A stretch of DNA of 64,000 nucleotides from CAVPCY01 sp963770765 (GTDB lineage: Bacteria > Actinomycetota > Coriobacteriia > Anaerosomatales > PHET01), in contig CAVYQS010000007.1 of assembly GCA_963770765.1 (NCBI GenBank), positions 410,264 through 474,263 of the forward strand, read 5' to 3'. Shown piece after piece: positions 1 through 9,927 of this stretch (the stretch's first letter is position 1; the number at the start of each line of letters is the position of its first letter). The notes under the pieces were generated by a model that was not told the DNA's origin, made no database searches, and worked only from the letters and a program-made list of their open reading frames with translations. Made by a program: the position numbers and the translations under genes.

Positions 1-227
1 TCGCGCTCGCCGACCAGCTCATGAAGACGATCGAAGCCGAGTGGGACCCCACGCAGTACCGCGACACCTACCGAGACGACCTGCTCGCGGTGATCGACCG
101 CAAGGCCGCCGGCGAGACGATCGAGATCGCCGAACCACCGGCTCCGCAGGCGACGGTGGTCGACATCGCCGAGCTGCTCAAGCGCAGCGTCGAGGAGGCA
201 CGCCGAGCGCGCGCCGACGCAGGGTAG
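1..227 (+). CDS. ku: Ku protein, C-terminal end (partial)
   Basis: This is the 3' end of a gene that starts before the window; the reading frame is open from base 3. The visible residues (ALADQLMKTIEAEWDPTQYR and onward) match the C-terminal part of bacterial Ku: a Leu-rich helix, the D-Y-R-D-D-L-L-A-V-I pattern and a K-AAGE stretch, then a basic tail. Ku is a homodimeric ring that binds double-strand DNA ends and recruits LigD for non-homologous end joining. The stop lies 10 nt before the ligD start, so the two form an operon. The assignment rests on this tail and on the adjacent ligD; the core domain is not in the window. Confidence 0.8.
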   Translation, partial: ALADQLMKTIEAEWDPTQYRDTYRDDLLAVIDRKAAGETIEIAEPPAPQATVVDIAELLKRSVEEARRARADAG

Positions 228-237
228 AACGCCTCCT

Positions 238-2886
238 ATGCCGCTCGATGAGTACAAAGAGAAGCGGGACTTCTCGGCTACTCCCGAGCCGAGCGGTGGC
301 GAACCCTCGGGCGAGAAGCGCATCTTCGTGGTGCAGCAGCACCACGCCACCGCCATGCACTACGACTTCCGCCTGGAGCTCGACGGCGTCTTGCTCAGTT
401 GGGCGGTGCCAAAGGGTCCCAGCTACGATCCGAAGGACAAGCGACTCGCCGTTCACGTCGAGGACCACCCGATCGACTACGCAGGCTTCGAGGGCGTCAT
501 CCCCAAGGGTGAGTACGGCGGCGGCAACGTGATCGTCTGGGACCGCGGCACGTGGGAACCGATCACCGACCCGCACGCCGGGCTCGCCAAGGGCGACTTC
601 AAGATCCGGCTCTCCGGAGAGAAGCTCGTCGGCGGGTGGGTGCTCGTGCGACTCAAGCCGCGGCCCGGCGAGAAGCGAGAGAACTGGCTGCTCATCAAGG
701 AGCGAGACGATCACGCCCGACCGTCGGCGGAGTTCAACGTGACGGTCGATGAACCGCTGAGTGTGATCTCGGGGGTGCGGGTCGACGACGTCGGGCAGGT
801 CGAGGGGGCCAGCGGAGTGCAAATGCACGGCAGCTCCGCTGACCCCCTCGACCTGCCCTCTCCCAACGCCTCGCCGGGCCCAAGCACGCCAGTAGCGTCC
901 TCAACCACCACACCGGCTGCGCCGGCGGCTCAGCCGGTGGCGGGGGAACTTGTGGCGCCGCCGGAGTTGGCGCTGTGCACGCTGGTGACGGCTCCGCCTC
1001 AGACGGACGGGTGGCTCGGCGAGGTCAAGTACGACGGGTACCGGCTCACGGTGGCCGTGGAAGGCGGCTCGGCGCGGTGCTACTCGCGAAACGGCGAGGA
1101 CCTCACGGACAAGCTCGCTCCCCTCGCAGCAGCTGCGGCCGCACTGCCCGCCGAGTCGGCGCTGATCGATGGGGAGATCGTCGTCTTCGACGAGCGCGGC
1201 ATCTCTCGGTTCGGATTGCTACAAGAGGCGCTGGGCTCGCAGCCGGCGAGCATCGTGCTCGTCGCCTTCGACCTGCTGCATCTGAACGGGTTCGACCTGC
1301 GCCCCATCTCGACGCGCGACCGCAAGGAGCTGCTGCGGACGCTCCTGGCCGGCGAGAAGCCCGACGGCCCGCTCCGCTTCGCCGAGTACATCGAAGATGG
1401 CGTTCCGGCCTTCATGGAGGTCGCCTGCGCGCAGGGCCTCGAGGGCATCGTGGCCAAACGCGCGGACTCCCCGTACCCCGCGGGACGCACTCGCTCGTGG
1501 ATCAAGGTGAAGTGCCGTCGGTCGCAGGAGTTCGCCGTGGGAGGCTTCACCGAGCCGGCGGGTTCTCGGAAGGGCTTCGGCGCACTGCTCGTGGGCTACT
1601 ACGACGGAGAGTCGCTCCGCTACGCGGGACGCGTCGGCAGCGGCTTCTCCCAGCGCGTACTGGAAGAGCTCCACGCCCGACTCCTGGAACTGGAGCGGCC
1701 CGAGGCCCCCTTCGACCCCGCGCCCCGCGACGGCACGGGTCAGCTGCACTGGGTCGAGCCGCTGCTCGTGGCGCAGGTCGCGTTCGCCGAGTGGACCTCC
1801 GAGGGCGTCTTGCGCCAACCCAGCTTCCAGGGCCTGCGCGACGACATCGACGTCCGCTCGATCACCCGCGAGTCGCCCGAGGCCGCCGAGGAGTCGGCTG
1901 CGTTCGAGGCCGGGGGCCCCGATGCTGCTCCGGCCCCCTCGACGACGCCGGATTCCGATCCTGCGAAGCCCGCCGCACAGGAAGGCCTGGTCGCGGGCGT
2001 CCGCATCACCAACCCGGCCAAGCAGCTCTTCCCGGACAGCGAGCTCACCAAGCTCGACCTCGCGCGCTACTACGAGGCCATCGCCCCCCTGATGCTGCCC
2101 GAAGTCGCGGACCGTCCGCTCACGCTCGTGCGATGCCCCGTGGGCGATGGCCAGGGTAAGTGCTTCTACCAGCGCCATCCCGACAAAGGCTTGTCCGCGC
2201 ATGTGGGCACGCTCGACCACGTCTTGCGCGGCCACGACGAAGCCGACGAGTGGCTCCGGATCTCCGACGCCGCCGGTCTCGTCGCGCTCGCCCAGATGGG
2301 CGTCGCCGAGATCCACACGTGGCTCTCGCGCACCGACGAACCTCGCCGGCCCGACCGCATCATCTTCGACCTCGATCCCGGCCCCGATCTGAGCTGGGAG
2401 CAGATCGTCGCGACAGCCGCCATCGTGCGCGACGAGTGCGACGCCCTGGGTTTCGTGCCGTTCGTGAAGGGCACCGGGAGCAAGGGGCTGCACATCGTGC
2501 TGCCCATCGAACCGGTGTGGGAGTTCGAACGAGTCCACGCTCTGGCGAAGAACATCGCCGAGCAGCTGGCGGCCCGGCATCCGGCGGAGCTCACGCCCAA
2601 GATGTCCAAGGCGCTCAGGCCGGGGCGGATCTTCATCGACTACGTCCGCAACTCCGAGACCGCGAGCGCCGTCGCCCCGTACTCGACGCGTTACCTCGAG
2701 GGCCCGCCGGTCGCGGTGCCACTGGCGTGGGAGGAGCTCGATCCCGGCGACGATCTGCGGCGCCGCTTCACCCCACCACGGGTTCTGGAGCGCGCCGCCG
2801 CGGGAGTCGACCCGTGGCGCGATATCGATGCGTCATCCGTTGGGGTCCGCGTGCTCAAGGCAGCCGAGGGCTCGCTTCCCCTCTAG
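238..2886 (+). CDS. ligD: ATP-dependent DNA ligase LigD (PE-LIG-POL)
   Basis: The 882-aa protein carries three NHEJ domains in the order phosphoesterase, ligase, polymerase, as in Pseudomonas LigD and unlike the POL-first mycobacterial form. The PE domain (about 25-175) has the H35/H41/D43/R45 metal-site pattern (HHATAMHYDFR). The ligase domain (about 235-540) has the adenylation motif KYDGYR with Lys264, then EGIVAKR and WIKVK. The primase-like POL domain (about 590-870) has FDLDPGPD, KGTGSKGLHI and IFIDY. Ala/Pro-rich linkers separate the domains. LigD trims, fills and seals broken ends held by Ku, which is encoded just upstream. The ATG at 238 follows the ku stop by 10 nt. Confidence 0.96.
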   Translation: MPLDEYKEKRDFSATPEPSGGEPSGEKRIFVVQQHHATAMHYDFRLELDGVLLSWAVPKGPSYDPKDKRLAVHVEDHPIDYAGFEGVIPKGEYGGGNVIVWDRGTWEPITDPHAGLAKGDFKIRLSGEKLVGGWVLVRLKPRPGEKRENWLLIKERDDHARPSAEFNVTVDEPLSVISGVRVDDVGQVEGASGVQMHGSSADPLDLPSPNASPGPSTPVASSTTTPAAPAAQPVAGELVAPPELALCTLVTAPPQTDGWLGEVKYDGYRLTVAVEGGSARCYSRNGEDLTDKLAPLAAAAAALPAESALIDGEIVVFDERGISRFGLLQEALGSQPASIVLVAFDLLHLNGFDLRPISTRDRKELLRTLLAGEKPDGPLRFAEYIEDGVPAFMEVACAQGLEGIVAKRADSPYPAGRTRSWIKVKCRRSQEFAVGGFTEPAGSRKGFGALLVGYYDGESLRYAGRVGSGFSQRVLEELHARLLELERPEAPFDPAPRDGTGQLHWVEPLLVAQVAFAEWTSEGVLRQPSFQGLRDDIDVRSITRESPEAAEESAAFEAGGPDAAPAPSTTPDSDPAKPAAQEGLVAGVRITNPAKQLFPDSELTKLDLARYYEAIAPLMLPEVADRPLTLVRCPVGDGQGKCFYQRHPDKGLSAHVGTLDHVLRGHDEADEWLRISDAAGLVALAQMGVAEIHTWLSRTDEPRRPDRIIFDLDPGPDLSWEQIVATAAIVRDECDALGFVPFVKGTGSKGLHIVLPIEPVWEFERVHALAKNIAEQLAARHPAELTPKMSKALRPGRIFIDYVRNSETASAVAPYSTRYLEGPPVAVPLAWEELDPGDDLRRRFTPPRVLERAAAGVDPWRDIDASSVGVRVLKAAEGSLPL

Positions 2887-2896
2887 CGAGCCGACG

Positions 2897-3127
2897 CTAC
2901 GCGAGGTCGCGGACCCTGCGCGATGCGGCTTCGGCCATCTCCTGACCCACCACGAGCCTCAGTGCGCTCGTGAGGTTCACCGCGATAGCCGGGAGGTCCG
3001 AGCGCTCGAGCGTGTCGGTGGTCTTGCCGATGCGCTTGCTCTCGACATCGACAGAGACGCTCGCGAGAACCGTCCCTATGACCGGCCGCAGCGTCTCTTC
3101 GACTCGTTGTGCGAGCAGGTTAGCCAC
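2897..3127 (-). CDS. Small hypothetical protein (76 aa)
   Basis: A short helix-rich protein that I do not recognise. The frame is open further upstream, but a GTG at 3127 is the more likely start: it overlaps the stop of the preceding gene (GTGGCTAA, 8-nt overlap), which suggests translational coupling. The sequence alternates charged and hydrophobic residues, has no Cys and no membrane segment, and ends in a basic Arg-rich tail. It shares the orientation of the 155-aa membrane protein upstream and converges on ligD with a 10-nt gap. The function is unknown; a cytoplasmic partner of the membrane protein is only a guess from the coupling. Confidence 0.5.
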   Translation of the reverse strand: MANLLAQRVEETLRPVIGTVLASVSVDVESKRIGKTTDTLERSDLPAIAVNLTSALRLVVGQEMAEAASRRVRDLA

Positions 3128-3587
3128 GCGGCGCCTCGTCCGGATCGGCACGTGCAGCTTCTACCGCCAAGGCCTCCCCGCCGGTCATCGCCTTCAGGTA
3201 GCCCTGCAGCGCGCGTCTGACGCCGGCGAAGTAGGCGGCCAGCAGGCCCATCGCGGTGATCACGAGCACCTGCGACGCGAACTGGATCTGGTCGAGCGTC
3301 ACGCCGGCCACGAAGTTGCGCCCCCACTGAGCAAGGGCCGAGGCGGCGAGGCAGACCACCGCGAGCACGACGTAGCTGATCTTCTCGGCGATCGCACCGC
3401 CGCGAGCGGCCTTTCGAACGGCGACCGCCTCGAGCAAGAGGATGACGGCCACCCCCAGGCCCACGAGGCTCACGATCATGCTGACCGGGGGAGCGCTCAG
3501 GAACCCTCCGGACTCCTGTGCCATGGCGGTGGCTGGCGTTGCGAGAGCGGCGAACGAGGCGCACAAGAAGACCGACTTGCGGCTCAT
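3120..3587 (-). CDS. Membrane protein of unknown function (155 aa)
   Basis: The protein begins with a signal-like segment (FLCASFAALATPATAMAQ) followed by three hydrophobic helices near residues 35-58, 70-90 and 105-125, and ends in a short acidic/basic cytoplasmic tail. No catalytic motif is visible. It appears to be the first gene of a two-gene operon with the 76-aa protein. A perfect CRP-like palindrome lies at 3681-3696, about 95 nt upstream of its ATG, so it may be under the regulator discussed for several promoters in this window. I do not recognise the family. Confidence 0.65.
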   Translation of the reverse strand: MSRKSVFLCASFAALATPATAMAQESGGFLSAPPVSMIVSLVGLGVAVILLLEAVAVRKAARGGAIAEKISYVVLAVVCLAASALAQWGRNFVAGVTLDQIQFASQVLVITAMGLLAAYFAGVRRALQGYLKAMTGGEALAVEAARADPDEAPRG

Positions 3588-3680
3588 GGTCAGCGGTCCT
3601 TTCGGAGTCGGGCGTATCTAAGAGACTCGGGTCGACATGCTACCGCCTTGCAGGTGGGGCGTGGCACAGTGAAAAGTACC

Positions 3681-3696
3681 TGTGACGGCCGTCACA
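3681..3696. promoter_or_regulatory. CRP/FNR-like palindrome
   Basis: TGTGACGGCCGTCACA is a perfect 16-bp palindrome fitting TGTGA-N6-TCACA, the CRP-type consensus. It lies upstream of the 155-aa membrane protein gene (start 3587, minus strand) and just after the end of the DUF2207 gene. Related sites occur at 21646, 34026 and 37084. That a CRP-family protein binds here is inferred. Confidence 0.55.
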
Positions 3697-3708
3697 GTCG
3701 TGCGTCGA

Positions 3709-5584
3709 CTACCCGGCGCCGCCACCCCCGCCGCCTCCGCCACCACCGCCGCCGCCGGAGAAGCCGCCCCCGCCGCCGGACGACGATGACATCTCGCTGG
3801 AAGCGACCTGCGAGGCGCTCACGAACGACGTGGAGATGCTGCTCACGGGCGAGTGCCCGTACGATCCGGCGTAGACCCACCAGTACGTGGTCTGGAACGA
3901 CGGGTCGGCCACGACCTCGGGCATCTTCACGCGCAGCTGCTCGATGACCTCCTCGGCGATACCGAAGACCACCGCGAGCACGAGAAAGCGGTTCCACAGG
4001 ATCACCGAGGAGGGCGGCGCCTCCTCGAGACGGCTGAAGTCACGAAGGAAGTTGCGGACCGCCTCGTACCGGCGGAACAGCTCGTTGCCCTCGGCGCTGC
4101 GGCGCTTCATGAACAGCCCGAAAGCGCGCCATCCCGATCGCGGAGGGGACGCACAGCACGGCGGGCCACACCGTGCCCACCCCGAAGGACACGAACAGAC
4201 CCAGCGCCGCGACCACGGCGGCCGCGAAGAAGATGCCGATCTGCCACCCGAAGCTGTCTCCGTCGAAGAAGCCGAGCGAATCGGCCTGCCCCTCGGCCTG
4301 CCCCTTCCACTCCTTGATCGTCTCCGAGAAGGTCTGGGCGTGCGCCTTCGCGTAGGTCTTCAGCTCCGAGAGCGCGAAGCTCGACCGACCGCCGGCGACC
4401 GTGGTGAAGAGGATGTCGAGCAGCTTGTCGTCGAGCGGCGTCGCCTTGCGGGCATTCTCCGGGACGCGCTCGAGCACGAACGTCTGCTCCTCGCCGCCGA
4501 ACATGCCTGAGATGCCGCCCTTGGCGACCGTCGTGGGCGCCATGCGCACGATGCCCTTGTCGGCGAGGTCCATGAGCGTCGCGGCGATGTCGGTGTCGTT
4601 CACGGTGCCGAAGCGCCACAGCGCTCCCACGACGGCGGGATGCAGGTCTGGGCGCGGGTCTTCTCGGAAGTAGTCGCCCACGAACTGCGGCTTGAACTCC
4701 TTGCCGTGGCGCCACCACGCCCACGCGGCGAAGGCGAGCCCGCCCAGCGACAGCAGCAGCGAACCACCCCACACCGCACCCACCAGCGTGCGGGCCTTCA
4801 GACGCTCCGCGTTGGCCTCGTCGGCGAGCTGCGCTTCCTCATCGAGGACCTCTTGCAGGCGCGGCTGGTCGATCACCGGGGCTTGCGAGAGCGCCTCGGC
4901 GGGGTAGAGGATGCGGGCCTCGACGAACGTCTCGGGAGGCAGGTCGGCGACCGCGAGGGTGACCACGCCGTCGGCCCCGATGCGTACCGTGCCGGTGAGC
5001 GGGCCGTGCGCCCACGCCTTGACGTCGGCCTTCGTGAGCGCCGCCGGCGGCAGCACCTCGATGCGCACGTCACGCGCGCCGACCTCCCACTGGTCGCCGA
5101 TGAACTTCCAGTACAGTTCGCCGGTGTCGGCCCAGCGCTTGGCGGCTCCTATCGCGTTGTACCGAAGCACGAACGTGGCGTCGTCGTCTGACGTGCGGTG
5201 GAACGCGCGCACCTCGATGTAGTCACCGTAGTCGGTCACGAGGTACGTGCCGGGGGGCCGGGTGTCGAGCGCGCCGGGATCATCGGTCGCCGAGTAGTAC
5301 TGCTGCTGCCCGTTGGAGTCGATACGCGTGATCTCGATGTTCTCGATGCCCTCGGTTCCGCCCTTGTCGATCTTCCAGAACACGAAGGTGAAGTCGCCGT
5401 CGAAGGTGAAGGTGCGCGACTCGGCGACGCGCATGTCGCCGTTCGACTGCACCTGGGCGGTGATATCGATCGGGCCCATGCCGTAGGACTGCCCGAACGC
5501 CGCCGCCGGTAGCGCGAACGCTGCAGCGAAAGCCATGGTGATGGCGAGCGCGCAGGCGCGCCTGATCGCAGTGCGCATGCTCAC
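3709..5584 (-). CDS. DUF2207 (YciQ-like) membrane protein, frameshifted
   Basis: The N-terminal reading frame (GTG at 5584) has a signal peptide, an extracytoplasmic beta-rich DUF2207 domain (about 35-250; FWKIDKGG, YNAIGAAKRW), a membrane helix near 275 and a cytoplasmic segment, then further hydrophobic helices near 460-495. It runs out of frame at about 4121-4123. The +1 frame continues with FMKRRSAEGNELFRRYEAVR and a Gly/Ser-rich tail to 3709, the usual end of this family. Deleting one base from the AAA at 4121-4123 gives one 624-aa protein. The start overlaps the tadA stop by 4 nt (GTGA), so the two are co-transcribed. The function of this family is not established. Confidence 0.85.
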
Positions 5585-6045
5585 GACTTGTCCTTTCGCA
5601 GATTGCGGAAGAAGGCGCGCATGAGCTGCGCGGACTCCCGCTCGAGGACTCCTGACGTCACCTCGAAGCGGTGGTTGAGTCGCTTGTCGTCGTGCAGGTC
5701 ATACAGCGTGCCCAACGCGCCGGCCTTGGGGTCGGGTGCTGCGTACACGCAGCGGTCGATCCGAGCCTGATGCATCAACCCCGCGCACATAGGACACGGC
5801 TCGAGCGTCACGTACACGGTGCAGCCAGAGAGGCGCCAGCGGCCCAGCCGGGTGGCCGCCGTGCGGATCGCGAGCAGTTCAGCGTGTCCGGCGGGGTCGT
5901 TGTCGGCCTCCCGCCGGTTGTGACCGCGAGCGACCACTGCTCCGTCGCACACGACCACGGCGCCGATAGGCACCTCACCGATCGCACCGGCCATCCTGGC
6001 TTCGTCGAGCGCCAACGCCATGAATGTCTCGTCCGAGTGCTCCAC
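5581..6045 (-). CDS. tadA: tRNA-specific adenosine deaminase TadA
   Basis: A zinc-dependent cytidine-deaminase-fold enzyme that converts A34 of tRNA-Arg(ACG) to inosine. The zinc/catalytic motifs are HAE (with the proton-shuttle Glu) and PCPMC, both intact, in a protein of the usual length (about 154 aa). The GTG at 6045 was chosen because GAGGGG lies 5 nt upstream; GTG 6051 and ATG 6021 are alternatives. The likely substrate tRNA-Arg(ACG) is encoded at 8911-8987. The stop overlaps the next gene by 4 nt. Confidence 0.95.
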   Translation of the reverse strand: MEHSDETFMALALDEARMAGAIGEVPIGAVVVCDGAVVARGHNRREADNDPAGHAELLAIRTAATRLGRWRLSGCTVYVTLEPCPMCAGLMHQARIDRCVYAAPDPKAGALGTLYDLHDDKRLNHRFEVTSGVLERESAQLMRAFFRNLRKDKS

Positions 6046-6157
6046 TCTCACCCCTCGCGATCGTCGGCATTCCCCATCGAGTCTAGCGCAGGGGCGCCCC
6101 GAGCGCGGACAAACGCGGACACGGGCATGCTATCCTCTTGAGCTGCTCGCACCTCGC

Positions 6158-6245
6158 GGAGGGGTGGCAGAGTGGTTGATTGCACTGGTCTTGAAAACCA
6201 GCGAGCCGCGAGGCTCCGAGGGTTCGAATCCCTCCCCCTCCGCCA
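6158..6245 (+). tRNA. tRNA-Ser (UGA)
   Basis: An 88-nt class II tRNA with encoded CCA. The acceptor stem GGAGGGG pairs with CCCCTCC, the anticodon loop CTTGAAA gives anticodon UGA, a long variable arm follows, and the T-loop is GGTTCGAATCC. Confidence 0.95.
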
Positions 6246-6318
6246 CTACCGCCGCACTGGTGGTCGAACCTCGTGGGGTAGGAACACCACTGATGCCAGG
6301 ACGCGAGGAGGGACCACC

Positions 6319-6573
6319 ATGGGCTTACTGAGTTGGATCGCCGTCGGACTGGTCGCCGGTGCGGTCGCGAAGCTGATCATGCCCGGAGATCAGAGTGGCG
6401 GCTGCATCGTCACACTGATCCTTGGTGTGGTGGGCGCGATGGTCGGCGGCTGGGTCTTCAGCTTCTTCGGTGGAGGCAGCGTCACCGGTTTCAATCTGGC
6501 GTCTCTCGGTGTCGCTGTCGTGGGCGCCCTGATCGTCCTGTTCGTCTGGGGCCTGATCTCGCGCCGTCGGTAA
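6319..6573 (+). CDS. GlsB/YeaQ/YmgE-family membrane protein
   Basis: An 84-aa, very hydrophobic protein with three membrane helices and the family pattern GLVAGAVAKLIMPG near the N terminus plus Gly-rich GGWVFSFFGGG in the middle. Such proteins are often annotated as transglycosylase-associated or general stress proteins; their molecular role is unclear. The ATG at 6319 has GGAGGG 6-12 nt upstream, which decides the start over longer in-frame readings that run back through the tRNA-Ser gene. Confidence 0.9.
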   Translation: MGLLSWIAVGLVAGAVAKLIMPGDQSGGCIVTLILGVVGAMVGGWVFSFFGGGSVTGFNLASLGVAVVGALIVLFVWGLISRRR

Positions 6574-6643
6574 GACATGGCGAAGGCGACCGGGGCGCAC
6601 GCGCACACGTGACAGCTCGACGGCACTTTCTGGAGGACCACTC

Positions 6644-8606
6644 ATGAGCGACGCTCCGCCCCCGATCGACGCCGCCTTCTTCGATGCGAGCACCGCGGCA
6701 TCCGACGACTTCTACCGATACGTCAACGGCGGCTGGCTCGAGGCCAACCCCGTCCCGTCCGAGTACGCATCGTGGGGCGCACCTCAGATCGTCAATGCAC
6801 GCAACCAGGAGTTGCTGCACCGGCTGCTGCAAGACGCTGCGAGCCCGAACCGAGCATCGCGGCTCGGCCGACCGGATGGTGGGCGACTACTTCGCCGCTG
6901 CGATGGATGAGGAGTCGATAGCGGCTGCGGGAGCCAAGCCGCTCGAACCGTTCTTGACGCGTATCGGCGCCGCCTCGTCCGTCGCTGACGTTCGCGACAT
7001 CGTGCGTGATATGCAGCGTTGCGGGGCGGGCCCTCTGCACGCGCTCGGCGTCGCACCCGACTTCGAGGACTCGGACGCCTACCTCGTCTACGTCCACCAG
7101 GGCGGACTCGGACTGCCCGAGCGCGACTACTACACGCGTGACGACGAGCAGTCGACAGCGCTCCGCCAGGCGTACGTCTCCCACATCGCCAATCAACTCC
7201 GCAACCTCGGGGACGCCGAGGAAGACGCTCGTGCGTCCGCCGAGCACATCCTCGCCTTCGAGACGCGCCTGGCCGAGGCGTCTTATACCGCCGAACAACT
7301 GCGCGATGTCCGGCTCACGCTGAACCGATACGACGTCGCCGCCCTCGATGAGCTCATGCCGGGTTTCGGACTGAGCCCGTACGTCGCGGAGCTCGGTGTC
7401 ACGTCGGCGACGGTCAGCATCGACAACCCCGGCTTCTTCCCGGCGCTCGACGCCGCCCTCGCCGAGACTCCGATCGAGGCGCTCCGCGACTACCTTCGCT
7501 GGCATCTGGTCCGTGCGTTCGCGCCTGCCCTCGCGCCCGCGTTCGAGAATGAGGCGTTCGCCTTCTACGGTAAGACGCTCGGCGGCCAGCAAGAGATGCA
7601 GCCACGCTGGAAGCGCGTGCTCAACGCCGCCTCCGCAGACATCGGCGAACTCGTGGCTCAGCTCTACGTCGAGGCCGCGTTCTCCACGCAGGCCAAGAAG
7701 CGGTGCGAGGAGATGGTCGAGCATCTCATCTCGGCGATGGAGCAGGCGATTCGGGGCGCAGAGTGGATGACGGAGTCCACCCGGGCGGAGGCCCTGAGGA
7801 AGCTCGGCGGATTCGGCTACAAGATCGGCTTCCCTGATGAGTGGCGTGACTACTCGGGGCTCGTGATCGAGCGGGACTCCCACGCCGAGAACCGCATGCG
7901 GTGTGAGGCGTTCGAGTTCGACCGGCAGCTGGGCCGACTCGGCGAACCGGTCGACCGGGCCGAGTGGGCGATGCCCGCACACACGGTCAATGCGTACTAC
8001 CACCCGTTGCTCAACGAGATCGTCTTTCCTGCCGGAATCCTGCAGCCTCCGTTCTTCTACGCGGACGCCGATGATGCGGTGAACTTCGGCGCCATCGGCG
8101 CGGTCATCGGACACGAGATCACGCATGGATTCGACGACCAGGGCAGCCACTTCGACGCCGACGGCCAGCTGCGCGACTGGTGGACCGAGGCGGACCGCGC
8201 CGAGTTCATGCGGCGTGCCCAGGTGCTCGTGGAGCAGTTCGACGAGTACGCGGTCGCTGACGACCTGCACGTGAACGGCCGCCTCACGCTCGGCGAGAAC
8301 ATCGCAGACCTCGGTGGCCTGACGATCGCCTACAACGCGCTACGTGCCGCGCTCGCCGAGGAGCCGATCGCGGCCATCGACGGGTTCAGCCCCGAACAAC
8401 GGTACTTCCTCTCGTGGGCGACGGTCTGGCGCACGAGCTATACCGACGAATACCTGACGCTCATCGTCAAGACCGACCCGCATTCGCCTGCTGCGACACG
8501 CGTGAACGGCCCGTTGTCGAACCTTCCGGCGTTCGCTGCCGCGTTCGAGATCCCGGAGACGGCGCCCATGGTGCGCAGCGAGGGCACGCGAGCGCACATC
8601 TGGTAG
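6644..8606 (+). CDS. pepO: M13-family zinc metallopeptidase (PepO-like), frameshifted
   Basis: A neprilysin-like endopeptidase. The first frame (ATG 6644, GGAGG upstream) gives the N-terminal signature FYRYVNGGWLEANPVP. The frame breaks at about 6850-6851; removing one C rejoins it to the remaining ~580 codons. The second part has NAYYHPLLNEIVFPAG, the zinc motif HEITH (near 8113), the third ligand in GENIADLGG, and the usual C-terminal Trp. The corrected length (~653 aa) fits the family. No signal peptide is visible, so it is probably cytoplasmic, as for lactococcal PepO. It would cleave oligopeptides. Confidence 0.92.
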
Positions 8607-8728
8607 ACGCTCGGGGGGCCGAATCCCAGCCCCTCGACCGGCGCACCGTTGCTTTACGCATGAGTCACGCGCGGGTACTATATCCATTCGCGCGTCCAAG
8701 CACGAACCACCCGCAACCGCGCGTACGT

Positions 8729-8823
8729 GGAGAGCTGGCCGAGTCGGTCGAAGGCGCTCGCCTGCTAAGCGAGTAAGGGGCCATAAAGTCCCTTCGAGGG
8801 TTCGAATCCCTCGCTCTCCGCCA
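8729..8823 (+). tRNA. tRNA-Ser (GCU)
   Basis: A 95-nt class II tRNA with encoded CCA. Acceptor GGAGAGC pairs with GCTCTCC, the anticodon loop CTGCTAA gives GCU, and there is a long variable arm and a GGTTCGAATCC T-loop. Confidence 0.95.
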
Positions 8824-8910
8824 TTGACATCCACCTTGCTCGGCAGGGTTCGGTCGGTTGACACCGCCGTGCTCTGGTGGCAGGATACGCAAACCCCGTG
8901 AGGGGCCCGT

Positions 8911-8987
8911 GCGCCGTTAGCTCAGCTGGATAGAGTATCTGACTACGAATCAGAAGGTCGCAGGTTCGAATCCTGCACGGCGCACCA
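8911..8987 (+). tRNA. tRNA-Arg (ACG)
   Basis: A 77-nt tRNA with encoded CCA. Acceptor GCGCCGT pairs with ACGGCGC and the anticodon loop CTACGAA gives ACG. Reading of CGC and CGA requires A34-to-inosine conversion by TadA, encoded at 5581-6045. A strong hairpin follows at 8999. Confidence 0.95.
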
Positions 8988-8998
8988 TCTGCGAACAC

Positions 8999-9029
8999 CG
9001 GCGGCCCCGCACCTCGTGCGGGGCCGCCG
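8999..9029 (+). terminator. Hairpin terminator after tRNA-Arg
   Basis: A perfect 14-bp GC-rich stem (CGGCGGCCCCGCAC and its complement) with a 3-nt loop, followed by CGCGTTT, 11 nt after the tRNA-Arg CCA. Confidence 0.75.
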
Positions 9030-9163
9030 CGTTTACCGGGCCGCTTTCGGGCACCTTCTGTGCGGGAGCGCGAACCATGTGGTCGCCGCGCTCGTCGAAG
9101 TCCATGAGAGCGACGGAAAGCCGGGCCGCGTGCGGTCCGGCTCGAACCACACAGGAGGCACCG

Positions 9164-9889
9164 ATGTCGTACCGCACACGTCTCGCCGCGGTGATCGCGG
9201 TCGCCCTTCTCGGCACTGCGATGATCTCGGGCTGCAAGACCGAAGTGGTGACCGCTCCCGAGTCCGAGCAGCTGGGAACGGTCACGGCGTCCGGAACCGG
9301 CACGGTCGCCGCACCGCCCGACCAGGCGGTCATGAGCTTCGGAGTCACTCGGCAGAATGCCGACGCGAAGGTCGCGCTCGACGAGGCATCGAAGGTCGCC
9401 GAGGACATCACCGCCGCCGTCAAGAAGGCGGGCGTGGCCGATGAGGACATCCAGACGCAGAGTGTGAGCGTCTTCCCGCTCACGACCGACTCCGGCGGCA
9501 AGCCCGCGATCACCGGGTACCAGGCGTCGTTGTCGGTGAGCACGACCGTTCGCGACCTCTCCAAGCTCGGTGACACGATCACCGCGGCGACCGGTGCCGG
9601 AGCCGACACCGTGAACGGGCCTTCGTTCACCGTCGACGACGACGCCACCTTCCGCGAAGAGGCGATCCAGAAGGCCGTGGACGACGCGCGCCGCAGCGCC
9701 GAAGCGATGGCGAAGGCCGCCGGCAAGCAGGTGGGAGACGTCGTGCGTCTGAGCGCCTCGGACACCTACGCCTCGCCGATGCCGATGGCGGGAGCGGAGT
9801 TCCGGGCCGCCGATGCTGCGAGCGTTCCCATCGAGCCGGGTACCCTCGACGTGTCGGCCAACGTGGTGGTGGTCTTCGCACTGCGCTAG
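9164..9889 (+). CDS. SIMPL-domain (DUF541) lipoprotein
   Basis: A 241-aa lipoprotein. Residues 1-24 form a lipoprotein signal ending in the lipobox MISGC (Cys24). The rest is a SIMPL/DUF541 domain: VTASGTGTVAAPPDQAVMSF, then VAEDITAAVKKAGVADEDIQ, and EAIQKAVDDARRSAEAMAKA, typical of periplasmic or surface YggE-like proteins. The ATG at 9164 follows AGGAGG at 9153-9158, which rules out the longer upstream reading. The role of SIMPL proteins is poorly defined; oxidative-stress protection has been reported for YggE. Confidence 0.85.
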   Translation: MSYRTRLAAVIAVALLGTAMISGCKTEVVTAPESEQLGTVTASGTGTVAAPPDQAVMSFGVTRQNADAKVALDEASKVAEDITAAVKKAGVADEDIQTQSVSVFPLTTDSGGKPAITGYQASLSVSTTVRDLSKLGDTITAATGAGADTVNGPSFTVDDDATFREEAIQKAVDDARRSAEAMAKAAGKQVGDVVRLSASDTYASPMPMAGAEFRAADAASVPIEPGTLDVSANVVVVFALR

Positions 9890-9927
9890 AAGCCCCGCCG
9901 CGCCCACGGACCGTTCGATCGTCACCA

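Noticed and set aside
6020..6331. Small ORFs running through the tRNA-Ser (UGA) gene
   Set aside because: They cross a clear tRNA and have no RBS; the GlsB-like protein begins at 6319.
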